From the NCBI RefSeq assembly GCF_964340395.1, contig NC_135569.1, forward strand, positions 9,494,040 to 9,526,539: a stretch of DNA of 32,500 bases, read 5' to 3'. Of this stretch, positions 1-9,931 are shown piece after piece. The notes beneath the pieces were generated by a model. The model was not told the origin of the DNA. It did not search any database and saw only the letters and a program-made list of their open reading frames with translations. Source of the stretch: Glandiceps talaboti. Its lineage: Eukaryota > Hemichordata > Enteropneusta > Spengelidae. The translations under genes were made by a program, and so were the position numbers. Every line of letters starts with the position of its first letter. Position 1 is the stretch's first letter.

Positions 1-312
1 AACAAAATGGTCGTCAGGCTCAACTAAAAATCTTGCTAATATTTCTACATTTTATCGTTTGGCTTGATATTATTGTCGTGATTGACAAACAATTGAAGTG
101 CAATCGTTACTGATTCAAGTTTTTAAGGATCACGTAAAGCAATGTTGTTTTTTTTTCAAAAGTAAACTCCCAACAAAGTTTCCCTTATAATTGTTTTGAC
201 AGTATGTCTTGAAACTTTATAATGTGACAGAGTTTCCATTGCTTTCGTTTGATTTTCCCTTTTTAAGTATCGACTTTTTGATGTTGCCGCTAGAAGCCAA
301 AATTTCTCCGGA
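1..312. other. unique AT-rich flank, no gene seen
   Basis: Unique, AT-rich sequence leading into the first TCTG array. A stop-free stretch runs from about 209 into the array, but almost all its length comes from the repeat, so I do not call a gene. No RNA gene or promoter is visible. Confidence 0.6.
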
Positions 313-378
<66 letters not shown>

Positions 379-448
379 CCACCCTCTCTGTCTGTCTGTC
401 TGTCTGTCTGTCTCCATTCATATGTCTCTGTCTGTCTCTCCCGCCCTC

Positions 449-493
<45 letters not shown>

Positions 494-603
494 ATGTATG
501 TATGTATTTATGTATGTATTTATGTATGTATGTATGTATGTATGTATGTATGTATGTATGTATGTATGTATGTATGTATGTATGTATGTATGTATGTATG
601 ACG
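313..603. repeat. compound microsatellite (TCTG)n then (TATG)n
   Basis: Interrupted TCTG arrays (about 313-374, 388-412 and 448-493), separated by short CT-rich pieces, change directly into a TATG array from about 490 to 600. TATTTATG variants sit near 506-525. The array is open in several frames on both strands because neither unit contains a stop. The resulting Cys/Leu/Ser/Val or Met/Tyr/Val/Cys polymers are artefacts. Confidence 0.97.
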
Positions 604-621
604 GTATGTCTATCTGTCCCT

Positions 622-717
622 CCCTCTCCCCCTCTCTCTCAATCACAAATTATCTTACACCGACAATCACATGGCTTTGAAAATCAGTGCTGTATGATAC
701 AGTCAATCCGAATATCT
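622..717 (+). repeat. copy A of a perfect 96-bp dispersed repeat
   Basis: This pyrimidine-rich start (CCCTCTCCCCCTCTCTCTC) followed by about 77 bp of unique-looking sequence is repeated base for base at 6934-7029. Similarity stops abruptly after the word GAATATCT. Both copies lie just 3' of a TATG array, so array plus 96 bp may be one duplicated or mobile unit. No coding content is visible. It may be a non-autonomous element or a recent local duplication. Confidence 0.95.
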
Positions 718-1435
718 GAACTACCAAGGTAACATTTGAGTGTGTTCACAACACAATACCAGCTACGACTGTACACCTTATGTAAACTTTGACACGCATT
801 GCCGACATGTGTGACTCTGGTTGAAAGCATTTAAATGCACACATTTCCTGAACCATAAAGTAATATTAAGATCAAGTTACTTTTACCTTCTGGTCAGAGA
901 TGGTTAATTTCCAATACATCCACCTTGTATTAACAAAATCGTACTGTTTTCTCCAAAATTTTCATTTTGATATGATTACTACGTAAACTACTTATATCGA
1001 AATACCCGTATTAATACAGCCTGAGAACACAAATCCTCCTGTCAATACCAGAACTCGTCACCACTTGTATTCCTAGACGAAAACGCCATCAGTAAATCTT
1101 TCTGCCCCTAAACAAATTCAAATAAATAACGTACCATCCGATGGACTCTCTAGTCTGTGACGTCAAAAACCTAGCCGTCTGTAGGATAGAACTTAACGTG
1201 GAATGCAGCACTTGCTTTGGTACCCGCAGGTCTTTCTAGTCGAGATACCATCTTGTTATCTACACGTATATCAACGTAATGTGTTGACCTGACTAAACGG
1301 ACGGGTCATAGTTAACTTATTGTTTATTTTACTGTTATACCGTCTATCGTTAGTCGTACTTTAAGTCTCTTTAATTGACTCAAATAGTGAGCATGCGCAC
1401 AATCGCCAGTTGTGATTATGAGAAGGTCTGTTCAT
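718..1435. other. unique intergenic or intronic sequence, nothing identified
   Basis: AT-rich unique DNA. I see no convincing exon, RNA gene or repeat. A full TGACGTCA site does not occur here, only a GTGACGTCAA word near 1157. Confidence 0.5.
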
Positions 1436-1467
1436 CCTCAGACCAAACTCTTTTTAGAGGTCTGAGG
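1436..1467. repeat. short hairpin CCTCAGACC/GGTCTGAGG
   Basis: A 9-bp perfect inverted repeat (1436-1444 and 1459-1467) with a 14-nt loop, 38 bp upstream of a much larger foldback. Its CTCAGACC core recurs in the hairpin at 18842-18874. Confidence 0.7.
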
Positions 1468-1504
1468 TTGATCGAAAATTGCGTCGACGCGTCACCACAA
1501 ACCA

Positions 1505-1767
1505 CAGGCACTTGTGTCCCGAGATTTATTCCTGAATACAATAAGATATCGATAATATTGAGATACTTGGCAAATAATTTATGAAAGGGTAAAATAACAC
1601 GGGTTTCTAGGATCGCGTAAGTCCGCGTGGTGATAACACTTCGCGGTGCGTTGTGGACTTGCGCGATCCTAGAAATCCATGTTATTTTACCCCTTCCATA
1701 TATTATTTGGCAACTATCTCAATATTATCGATATCTTATTGTATTCTGAAAGGTAAACAAGTGCCTG
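1505..1767. mobile_element. foldback (MITE-like) element with about 115-bp arms
   Basis: The left arm 1505-1624 and right arm 1655-1767 are near-reverse complements around a roughly 30-nt loop. Shared stretches include GAATACAATAAGATATCGAT (continuing into ATAATATTGAGATA), GGTAAAATAAC and TTTCTAGGATCGCG. Outward of CAGGCACTTG/CAAGTGCCTG the similarity fades, and no clear target-site duplication is visible. There is no open reading frame for a transposase, so it would be non-autonomous. A long hairpin RNA locus is an alternative reading. Confidence 0.85.
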
Positions 1768-1784
1768 TGCCGCAAACAGCCTAG

Positions 1785-2589
1785 TCGAGTGCGCCGTGAT
1801 GGGGCGCCCTCACACATCATTGAGGGTGGAGCGACACAACGTTCAAAGTACTAGTACCTTACAGTCTACGAAGAGTCTGGCCAACAAAAATATTCAGCCA
1901 GACAAAACAATGTAGCACTGTAGGTAAGATTGTTGTTGAGTCAGACGATGAAAAATTGCAGTGTTTGGATATTTGTCCTGTCAGACAACGTTTTGTTTCA
2001 GGTTTTAGTTGTTGCAGATTGTTACACAAATGAATCTCTAAAGGAGGATTGGGGGCGCTGTCATACGTTACGTTTGCCAATCTTGATTCATTTCTCTTTT
2101 CTGTCACAGGCGGACATAAAGTACACTACGGAAGTATTAAAACGAGACATGGGAAACTTTACAATGATATGATAGCAATATGATATTGATATAAAATACT
2201 TGCCAGTATAAAGATTTAAAAAATGAAACAGGGAAATGTGAAATCGATCGATTGAAAAGTACAGTACAGAGAACTTTTGAATAATTCTCTATTTCGGTCC
2301 TTAATAATGTGGATATATTTGATACTAATTTACTCCTGCCATTATACAGATAAAGAAAAACATGACGTTGTGTAGAAAATACATTCACAGATCTATGTAC
2401 ATGAGTTTCAATGATTGGTCAATATTAATGCGATGACTTGAAGGAATCTAAAGCTGGCTTCCACTTTGAGATGCAGTATTCTCTTCAAGTTCACGTGTCT
2501 GTAGAAGTGTTTTTCAATTAATATCCTAAAGTGGTGCACGCGCACAGATATTTTATTTATTGCGTTGTGTTTTTGGGTTTTTTGTTTAG
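1785..2589. other. unique sequence, weak exon-like signals only
   Basis: Mostly unique DNA. A good acceptor-like site (CTCTTTTCTGTCACAG, ending at 2109) is followed by only about 20 open codons before a TGA near 2170. That is within chance expectation, so no gene is called. Another acceptor-like site (GGGTTTTTTGTTTAG) ends at 2589. Confidence 0.5.
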
Positions 2590-2699
2590 GACCCTGAATG
2601 CCCTATGGTATGATTCAGTAGTCCAAGCTAGCTACATTGTAGCACAAATATATCCATTACCTCTTAACAACAAAACTACGTGAACACCCAGACACAAGG

Positions 2700-2723
2700 A
2701 TGTCAGTTGGCAGAAATCCGAAC
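2700..2723 (+). CDS. candidate first coding exon (8 codons)
   Basis: An ATG at 2700 opens eight codons (MSVGRNPN) that end exactly at a consensus donor, AAC|GTAAGT, at 2723/2724, in phase 0. The next strong candidate exon (4465) also starts in phase 0. The same frame is open upstream to a TAG at 2640, so it could instead be an internal exon starting at about 2643. An alternative frame from an acceptor at 2589 stays open for 30 codons to a TGA at 2681. Function unknown. The donor is seen; the start choice is inference. Confidence 0.28.
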
Positions 2724-2730
2724 GTAAGTT

Positions 2731-2760
2731 TGCTGCTGCTGCTGCTTATGATGATGATGG

Positions 2761-2791
<31 letters not shown>

Positions 2792-2859
2792 GGTGGTGGT
2801 GGTGGTGGTGGTGGTGGTGGTGGTGGTGGTGGTGGTGGTGATGGTGATGATGATGATGG

Positions 2860-2910
<51 letters not shown>
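2731..2910. repeat. trinucleotide array (GCT)n-(GAT)n-(GGT)n-(GAT)n
   Basis: Starts seven bases after the GTAAGT donor at 2724. A GCT run is followed by GAT, a long GGT block (about 2777-2840) and GAT to 2910. It encodes only homopolymers (Met/Val, or Ser/Pro/Thr/Ile on the other strand). If the 2700-2723 exon is real, this array is intronic, right beside a 5' splice site. Confidence 0.97.
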
Positions 2911-3960
<1,050 letters not shown>

Positions 3961-4464
3961 GACTCTGATTATGTGTGTCTTTGTGTCCATTTCTGTCTCT
4001 GTAGAGTCTGTTTCTGTCTCTGCTTCTGTCTCCCATTCATGTTATGTAGCGTGTGTCCTTTGTGTGATGATGCTGCGAATTAAAACGAATGATATTTTAT
4101 GAAAAGAGCTGAAGGTGGTCACGGAAGTTTCCTTGAAACGTGAAATAGATAGGCTGGCTGACTTAATAATTCAAAATACTCGGAGGAGATATTGGTTCAA
4201 ATTACACGCAGTGTGAAAACGACATCAGAAATTAGTAATAACCCGTTGAAGGACATTTTTGATTTCTCAGAATCTTGGGCACCTGATTAATGATTTAGAT
4301 AGGTATCAGGTGTCCGCAATGGTCCATGTTCAACGAGGCTTTACTACCCTTTCAGTACCTGGCGACGCGACATGTACCAGTGGAAATATTACATTTGCAT
4401 ATAAATACGATTTAATTTTTTTTGTAATTAACTAATAAATAACGTTTGTCCCATTTTTTTTCAG
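3961..4464. other. putative intron end: unique sequence with small hairpin
   Basis: Unique AT-rich DNA. An imperfect inverted repeat, GGGCACCTGAT (4277-4287) with ATCAGGTGTCC (4305-4315), has one mismatch. The stretch ends in a pyrimidine-rich tract and CAG (CCATTTTTTTTCAG, ending at 4464), a strong 3' splice site. Confidence 0.5.
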
Positions 4465-4556
4465 GTTAACTTGAAGTTAGCACGTGTTATATTGGAAGAC
4501 GGATTTTCTTTCAACCTTCTCGGCGGGAACATGTTCCGTCCTGCAACAGGTGCCAA
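4465..4556 (+). CDS. candidate internal coding exon (30 codons plus 2 nt)
   Basis: Bounded by one of the best acceptors in the window (T8CAG at 4464) and a consensus donor (CCAA|GTAAGT at 4556/4557). The frame starting at 4465 (phase 0) is open throughout and reads VNLKLARVILEDGFSFN then LLGGNMFRPATGA, ending in phase 2. Composition is less AT-rich than the flanks. The phase matches the exon-like ATG segment at 2700-2723 upstream and the exon at 11194 downstream. I do not recognise the protein. A non-coding RNA exon is possible. Confidence 0.42.
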
Positions 4557-5555
4557 GTAAGTTCCTTACCTTTTACACAATCTACACGACGCGTACGCTT
4601 ATGTACCATGTTTCCTTTATGGGATACAATATTATTAAGTACTGCAAGCTTACAGAATGCAAACCACATCTCAGCTTTAAAAATATACAACATACGTATG
4701 AAAACATCAATTTGGTGTATATCATAACCGTCTACTCTAGTCAATAGAGGGCGCTACATAGTTAATACTGGTAGTCGTTAAAATCACCTGCTGCGTGCAT
4801 AGCGTCATTACACTTGCAACAAATGATATCAGTTATCAAAACATACATGAATAATGACGCTGGTGACAGCGGGAGAAGTATAAATCGTTCTATAGTCTCT
4901 CCGACAGATTTCCGCGTCTGACTTCCAGTAAATCTCCGACCTCATTCATCATTGATTGTTGAGTTGATATTATACCCCGTCCGCAAATTGTAGGTCGTTT
5001 TTCCGTGGCTTTCATTTTTAAATTGAAAGAAAAATATATTTGAACATGTTTATTTTAAAGATTAAATTTTCTGATATTTCCGAATGAAATCTCCCTTTGA
5101 TTTACATGCATATGACATCACACAGACCCCTGCAAGTGGAAATGTTATTTAAAATGTAGCTATTGGCATGTAAGCGAGGAGGTCCCTGGCCAATCCATTG
5201 ATGTAGTTATGTATCTTCAATTTTCGTCTTGCTTTGAAGCTGCCATACAAATGAGGCAAAATAATCTTCAACAAGAGTAATAACATATACAGTTGTGAAT
5301 TTTGATGACTACTAGAAATGTGCCTAGTGAATAGTGAATATGCAAGGTATATACGTACATTGAAATTAGTGGTAATTTATATTTCCTGTCGGTTTCCCCT
5401 TCTCCATATTTTCTCTTCACTCGATATACATTTCTCTTTCGCGTATTGAATTCACCTCTCTCTTCGCCCCTTGCTACTTCTTTGCAGTTCCCTCTCTCGT
5501 TTTATCTCTTTCCCGGGGCCACGCTTTTCGTTTACACTCTTGTCCCTCTGTGCGT
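4557..5555. other. unique sequence, no gene seen
   Basis: Unique DNA, intronic if the flanking exons are real. 5390-5555 becomes C/T-rich towards the next array. No RNA gene, promoter or repeat family is recognised. Confidence 0.5.
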
Positions 5556-5556
5556 T

Positions 5557-5637
<81 letters not shown>

Positions 5638-5659
5638 TTGTCTGTCTGTCTCCCTCCCC

Positions 5660-5708
<49 letters not shown>
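5556..5708. repeat. (TCTG)n microsatellite with two interruptions
   Basis: TCTG units from about 5556, a GTTTGTTTGTC variant near 5632 and a CCCTCCCC interruption near 5652, then TCTG again to about 5708. The flanking 3' sequence remains pyrimidine-rich to about 5815. Confidence 0.97.
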
Positions 5709-5709
<1 letters not shown>

Positions 5710-6188
5710 CGTATACCCCTCTCTCCCATTCTGTTTTGTCTCTATGTCCCTCATTTTTTTCTCTCTTCTTCTGTCCCTCTCTGCCCCCCTCCCCTCTGTT
5801 ATTTCTGTCTCTTTCACAAATTAGAGCCTGAGCAGATTCATGTCAGACAGTCGTCAAAAATAATTCTTGACGTACAGTCCTAGCTGTGCCCAGGAGGCTC
5901 ACACAGCAAATTGGCGCCTAAATATCGTCAAAATCTGGAAAAAGATATGTCAAATTCGCAATCTAGTTCAGTAAAATAGAAAAACATGTAAACATATGCG
6001 CGCGCATCGACCCGTTACCTGAACTTGTGTGTCAGTATTTGTGACAGACATCTGAAATTATGCCGCCATTCCACTTAGAAGTCTAGTCAGATCGGTTGTC
6101 GCTAGAGTACAGAGATAGACTTCATGAGACTTACTGCTGGCATTCAATTTTACATGTATCTAGGAGATTCGATTTTTGACGACGACAG
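5709..6188. other. unique sequence, nothing identified
   Basis: Pyrimidine-rich to about 5815, then ordinary AT-rich unique sequence. No supported feature. Confidence 0.5.
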
Positions 6189-6227
6189 GTGGACAGTTGC
6201 AATTAAATATGTCCTTGACTCGCTGTC
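6189..6227 (+). CDS. very weak candidate micro-exon (39 nt)
   Basis: A perfect donor follows at 6227/6228 (GTC|GTAAGT). The acceptor before it (GACGACAG) lacks a pyrimidine tract. Read with incoming phase 2 it encodes about 12 residues (WTVAIKYVLDSL) and leaves in phase 2, so it could be inserted between the 4465 and 11194 exons without changing frame. The tiny size and poor acceptor make chance the likelier explanation. Confidence 0.12.
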
Positions 6228-6599
6228 GTAAGTTGGCGACATTGATAAAGCGGCGTGTCGAAGAATGTGGTCTCACACACAGTGTAAATTATTGCTTTTT
6301 AATTTTCGCGCGCTACGATTCTACAGTTCCAATTATTAGGGGATTGAATTGCAATTGTTCGTTTAGTGTGTTGCAGTACTTACCAACTATAATTGAACCA
6401 TCATAGAAAGCCACCAATCAACGAAAAACAAACAAACTCCTTCAATGCCACCAAAAACAACTAAAATGTTTGTTTTTCTAAAGTTCATGTTGGCTTTGGA
6501 GTTTTAATGAAGTGCTCTCGCAGTGACAAATAACAACTGTGAATGTAGTGTTACAGAAATCAGCTAATCGTTTCGAATTGGCAAAGCATCAGTGAGAAA
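6228..6599. other. unique sequence with small inverted repeat
   Basis: GAAAAACAAACA (from about 6422) pairs with TGTTTGTTTTTC (about 6468-6479), a 12-bp perfect stem. Otherwise unique DNA up to the TATG array. Confidence 0.5.
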
Positions 6600-6646
6600 A
6601 TGTATGTATGTATGTATGTATGTATGTATGTATGTATGTATGTATG

Positions 6647-6678
<32 letters not shown>

Positions 6679-6856
6679 TGTATGTATGTATGTATGTATG
6701 TATGTATGTATGTATGTATGTATGTATGTATGTACATATGTACGTATGTACGTATGTACGTATGTATGTATGTATGTATGTACGTATGTACGTATGTACG
6801 TATGTATGTATGTATGTATGTATGTATGTATGTATGTATGTATGTATGTATGTATG

Positions 6857-6888
<32 letters not shown>

Positions 6889-6911
6889 TGTATGTATGTA
6901 TGTATGTATGT
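6600..6911. repeat. (TATG)n microsatellite, about 310 bp, with TACG variants
   Basis: Almost pure TATG/TGTA units with ATATG frame shifts near 6648 and 6859 and clustered TACG substitutions at 6733-6805. The TACG units occur in two mirrored groups, as expected from internal duplication by unequal exchange or slippage. Stop-free in three + frames (Met-Tyr-Val-Cys) and on the minus strand; not coding. Confidence 0.98.
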
Positions 6912-6933
6912 CCCTCCCTCGACCCTCCCTCGA

Positions 6934-7029
6934 CCCTCTCCCCCTCTCTCTCAATCACAAATTATCTTACACCGACAATCACATGGCTTTGAAAATCAGT
7001 GCTGTATGATACAGTCAATCCGAATATCT
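6934..7029 (+). repeat. copy B of the perfect 96-bp dispersed repeat
   Basis: Identical over 96 bp to 622-717, offset 6312 bp, in the same orientation, and again just 3' of a TATG array. A CCCTCCCTCGA tandem duplication (about 6912-6933) sits between the array and the repeat here but not in copy A. The right boundary is sharp after GAATATCT. Confidence 0.95.
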
Positions 7030-7936
7030 AGTTTCAGCATAGACGTTGTCTGGAGTTTAAGCATAGCTCATGGACGTACTCTTGATGTTGACAGTTTTTC
7101 GTCGAGCAAAATTTTCGATATGCGTATTAATGTGCATTCGACAAAATGAGGTCACTGCTAGTAATTAAACAAGACAGAAATTATTTCTATGGTTCCGAAC
7201 TGAAAGAATCTTAAAACTTGTCAACAATTTCCAAAATATTCAAAATTCCAGAATTTGTCGTTCAGTGAATTTTGGCGGGAAAGTACATTTTAATGACTAG
7301 ACTGTTTGGAAACCTAGGTAAGCACAGTGTGTCTTTTGTTGCATTCAACATGCGTCTAGAACGCCACGATAACATTTTTTTGACGGATTATCTATTAACC
7401 CTTTGAGTGCTACAAGACATGAAGAGAAATGTCTCCAATTTGTAGTCTGCCGAGACTTCATCGCCATACATAAATAATAGCACACATCATTTGTCATCTT
7501 CGGCGCGCCATAGATAGAAAAGTTTGATACAAAGCCTACTACTGTTCTATAATTGTCTTTCCGCCGATTTGTCTGTGTAGATCTACTCTTTGTCATTAGT
7601 GGCAATGATTGCAAGGCTGCCTATAAAATTATTGTTAATATTGACCAAAGACTTGAAGTTATAAGTCACTCTGTGTTTAATAGTTCTGCTTTCTTTCTCT
7701 TTTGACTGTACGTAATTCTTTTGGATATATAATGTATGTTTGTAACGCCTGCCATTACTTGCTCCATCATTTTATTTATTCATTTAAAGCGTTGGTTCGT
7801 AGATTTGTTTATAGATGTACACATACTCATGAATGTTACCATTTAGTGGTTCATTGTTAAAATGACAATTGTTTTTTCAAAAGACGATGTGAAACACTAT
7901 TGCATTTGGTCGTTCATCATTTTATCCAACGCTTCA
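7030..7936. other. unique sequence; weak exon-like frame at 7038-7149
   Basis: An acceptor-like CTAGTTTCAG ends at 7037 and is followed by 36 open codons to a TGA at 7147. It directly abuts the end of the 96-bp repeat, and no donor or recognisable product supports it. The remainder is AT-rich unique DNA. Confidence 0.4.
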
Positions 7937-7937
7937 G

Positions 7938-7995
<58 letters not shown>
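7937..7995. repeat. (AATC)n microsatellite
   Basis: About fourteen uninterrupted AATC units. Confidence 0.97.
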
Positions 7996-7997
<2 letters not shown>

Positions 7998-8041
7998 CCG
8001 TTCGCGCATTTATTTACTCAGGAAACACAGACAGACACGCC

Positions 8042-8042
8042 A

Positions 8043-8126
<84 letters not shown>

Positions 8127-8149
8127 GGTCAATATTTATATATATATTT

Positions 8150-8204
<55 letters not shown>

Positions 8205-8224
8205 AACACACACATAAACACACA

Positions 8225-8270
<46 letters not shown>
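8042..8270. repeat. (TA)n - (TA)n - (CA)n compound dinucleotide repeat
   Basis: A TA run at 8042-8125, a partly degenerate 30-bp spacer (TTCGGTCAATATTTATA), a second TA run from about 8157 to 8200, then CA units with ACACATAAA variants to about 8270. Confidence 0.97.
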
Positions 8271-8273
<3 letters not shown>

Positions 8274-8828
8274 ACGGACAGGCATGAGTATTTCCTATAT
8301 AGTCCCCTCTAGATTGTGTTCGCCGAGGGCTAATAATATTCAATGTCTCAGAATGACATAAAATATCAGATAGACTGCATACTAGTAATAGAGGTACATG
8401 TGTTCTCATTTTGTCTACGGTGAGTCATGAGTAATTATGGAAACCTCTTGAAGCCAATTTCTAAAAAGGCTTGAGATGAGAAGAAATCGGAAGATTTCTT
8501 GACAGACGACCCTAATCTTAGAGTTTCTTGACCCCCAAGTTCAGGTCCACCTTGACATATAGTGCGTGATAACTCGTACTGTTCAAGCATAAGCAAACGC
8601 GCATGTGCACAACCAGAGATTTGTCTTCATTCCCAAACAGACAATGACTAAACATGAAGCATAACTATTAAAATTCCTCAAACGTGTTGGTTAGGGGCAT
8701 CAATCTTGAAAGTGACCTGAATATAAAAACGAAAATGCCAGCGGAAAACTACTCAGTCGCGAGACAGTGTAACCCTTAGCAACAACGTCAGGGTTATCAA
8801 TTCTAGTTTCCGCACGACATACGATAGA
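8271..8828. other. unique sequence, no gene seen
   Basis: Unique DNA. A donor-like CG|GTGAGTCATG occurs at 8419, with no convincing exon before it. Confidence 0.5.
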
Positions 8829-9168
8829 GAAAATATAACTACCTGAACTAGACACTCACATATGGTAAACATATTTTTAAAAATCAAAAAAATCTACCTA
8901 CTTGATATACGATAAAGAGTTCTACAATTCAAATACATGTATGTTTGGGGGTTTTAATATTTAGCTATTGTTTGACATTATATCACTTGTTTGAGTCGTT
9001 CGAATTGCATTATAAAACATCATCTAGGAAATCAGTGTTAGGCCTAATAAAAAAAATAGTGGTTCCGATAACGCTCAATTTTAGAATAGGTGGGGTTGGT
9101 AGATTTTTAATTTTTAAAAAAAAATGTTTTTTCATATGTGAGTGTCTAGCTCAGGTAGTTATGTTTTC
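8829..9168. mobile_element. foldback (MITE-like) element with about 70-bp inverted ends
   Basis: The left end 8829-8899 and right end 9097-9168 are reverse complements with few differences. Shared pieces include TAACTACCTGA, CTAGACACTCACATATG and AAATCTACC, plus a T/A-rich stretch. They enclose about 195 bp with no transposase-like frame. The outer edges blur at GAAAA/TTTTC, and no obvious target duplication is visible. This fits a non-autonomous DNA transposon or foldback repeat. Confidence 0.8.
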
Positions 9169-9626
<458 letters not shown>

Positions 9627-9682
9627 AACACAGTATCAAGCAAGATACACAGTAGCGTGTGTTTCTTGCTTGATACTGTGTT
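9627..9682. repeat. 25-bp hairpin with 6-nt loop
   Basis: 9627-9651 pairs with 9658-9682 at 24 of 25 positions (ACACAGTATCAAGCAAGA and its complement); the loop is GTAGCG. The single mismatch is at the T/T pair near 9646/9663. It lies a few bases from a TA array that could itself extrude. It may be a foldback remnant or a template-switch inversion. A small-RNA precursor is possible, but the loop is short for a typical animal pre-miRNA. Confidence 0.9.
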
Positions 9683-9728
9683 ATTTATACCGCTCAACAT
9701 ACATTTGTACTGAGCACTGTTTACTCCA

Positions 9729-9749
9729 GCATAGACATTTTACATATAC
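9729..9749 (+). repeat. 21-bp word shared with 15921-15941
   Basis: A 21-bp sequence beginning GCATAGACATTTTACATATA occurs here just 5' of a TATG-type compound array. It occurs in inverted orientation at 15921-15941, next to the TA end of a CATA/TA array. This suggests another repeat family that carries or attracts microsatellites. Confidence 0.85.
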
Positions 9750-9753
9750 AGAG

Positions 9754-9931
9754 TTTATGTATGTATGTATGTATGTGTGTGTGTGCGTGCGTGCGTGTGT
9801 GCGTGCGTGCGTGCGTGCGTGCGTGCATGCATGCATGCATGCATGCATGCATGTATGTATGTATGTATGTATGTATGTATGTATGTATGTATGTATGTAT
9901 GTATGTATGTATGTATGTATGTATGTATGTA
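9754..9931. repeat. compound array TATG - TGTG/TGCG - TGCA - TATG
   Basis: Successive blocks differ by one base per unit: TATG (about 9755-9775), TGTG and TGCG (9776-9826), TGCA/GCAT (9825-9853), then TATG to 9931. The order is what stepwise mutation followed by slippage would leave. Not coding. Confidence 0.97.

Noticed and set aside
313-493. CRISPR-like or minisatellite array
   Set aside because: The period is four bases with no spacers; a plain microsatellite.
209-732. Long open frames over the TCTG/TATG array on both strands
   Set aside because: Tetranucleotide units without stops stay open in all register-related frames; the products are periodic Cys/Leu/Ser/Val or Met/Tyr/Val/Cys polymers with no independent coding sign.
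2110-2172. Exon-like frame after a very good acceptor (ADIKYTTEVLKRDMGNFTMI, then stop)
   Set aside because: Twenty open codons in one of three frames after an acceptor-like site is expected by chance more often than not; no donor follows.
6560-7149. 185-codon and similar frames over the TATG array
   Set aside because: Length comes from the microsatellite; the non-repeat tails differ between frames and match the 96-bp repeat, not a protein.
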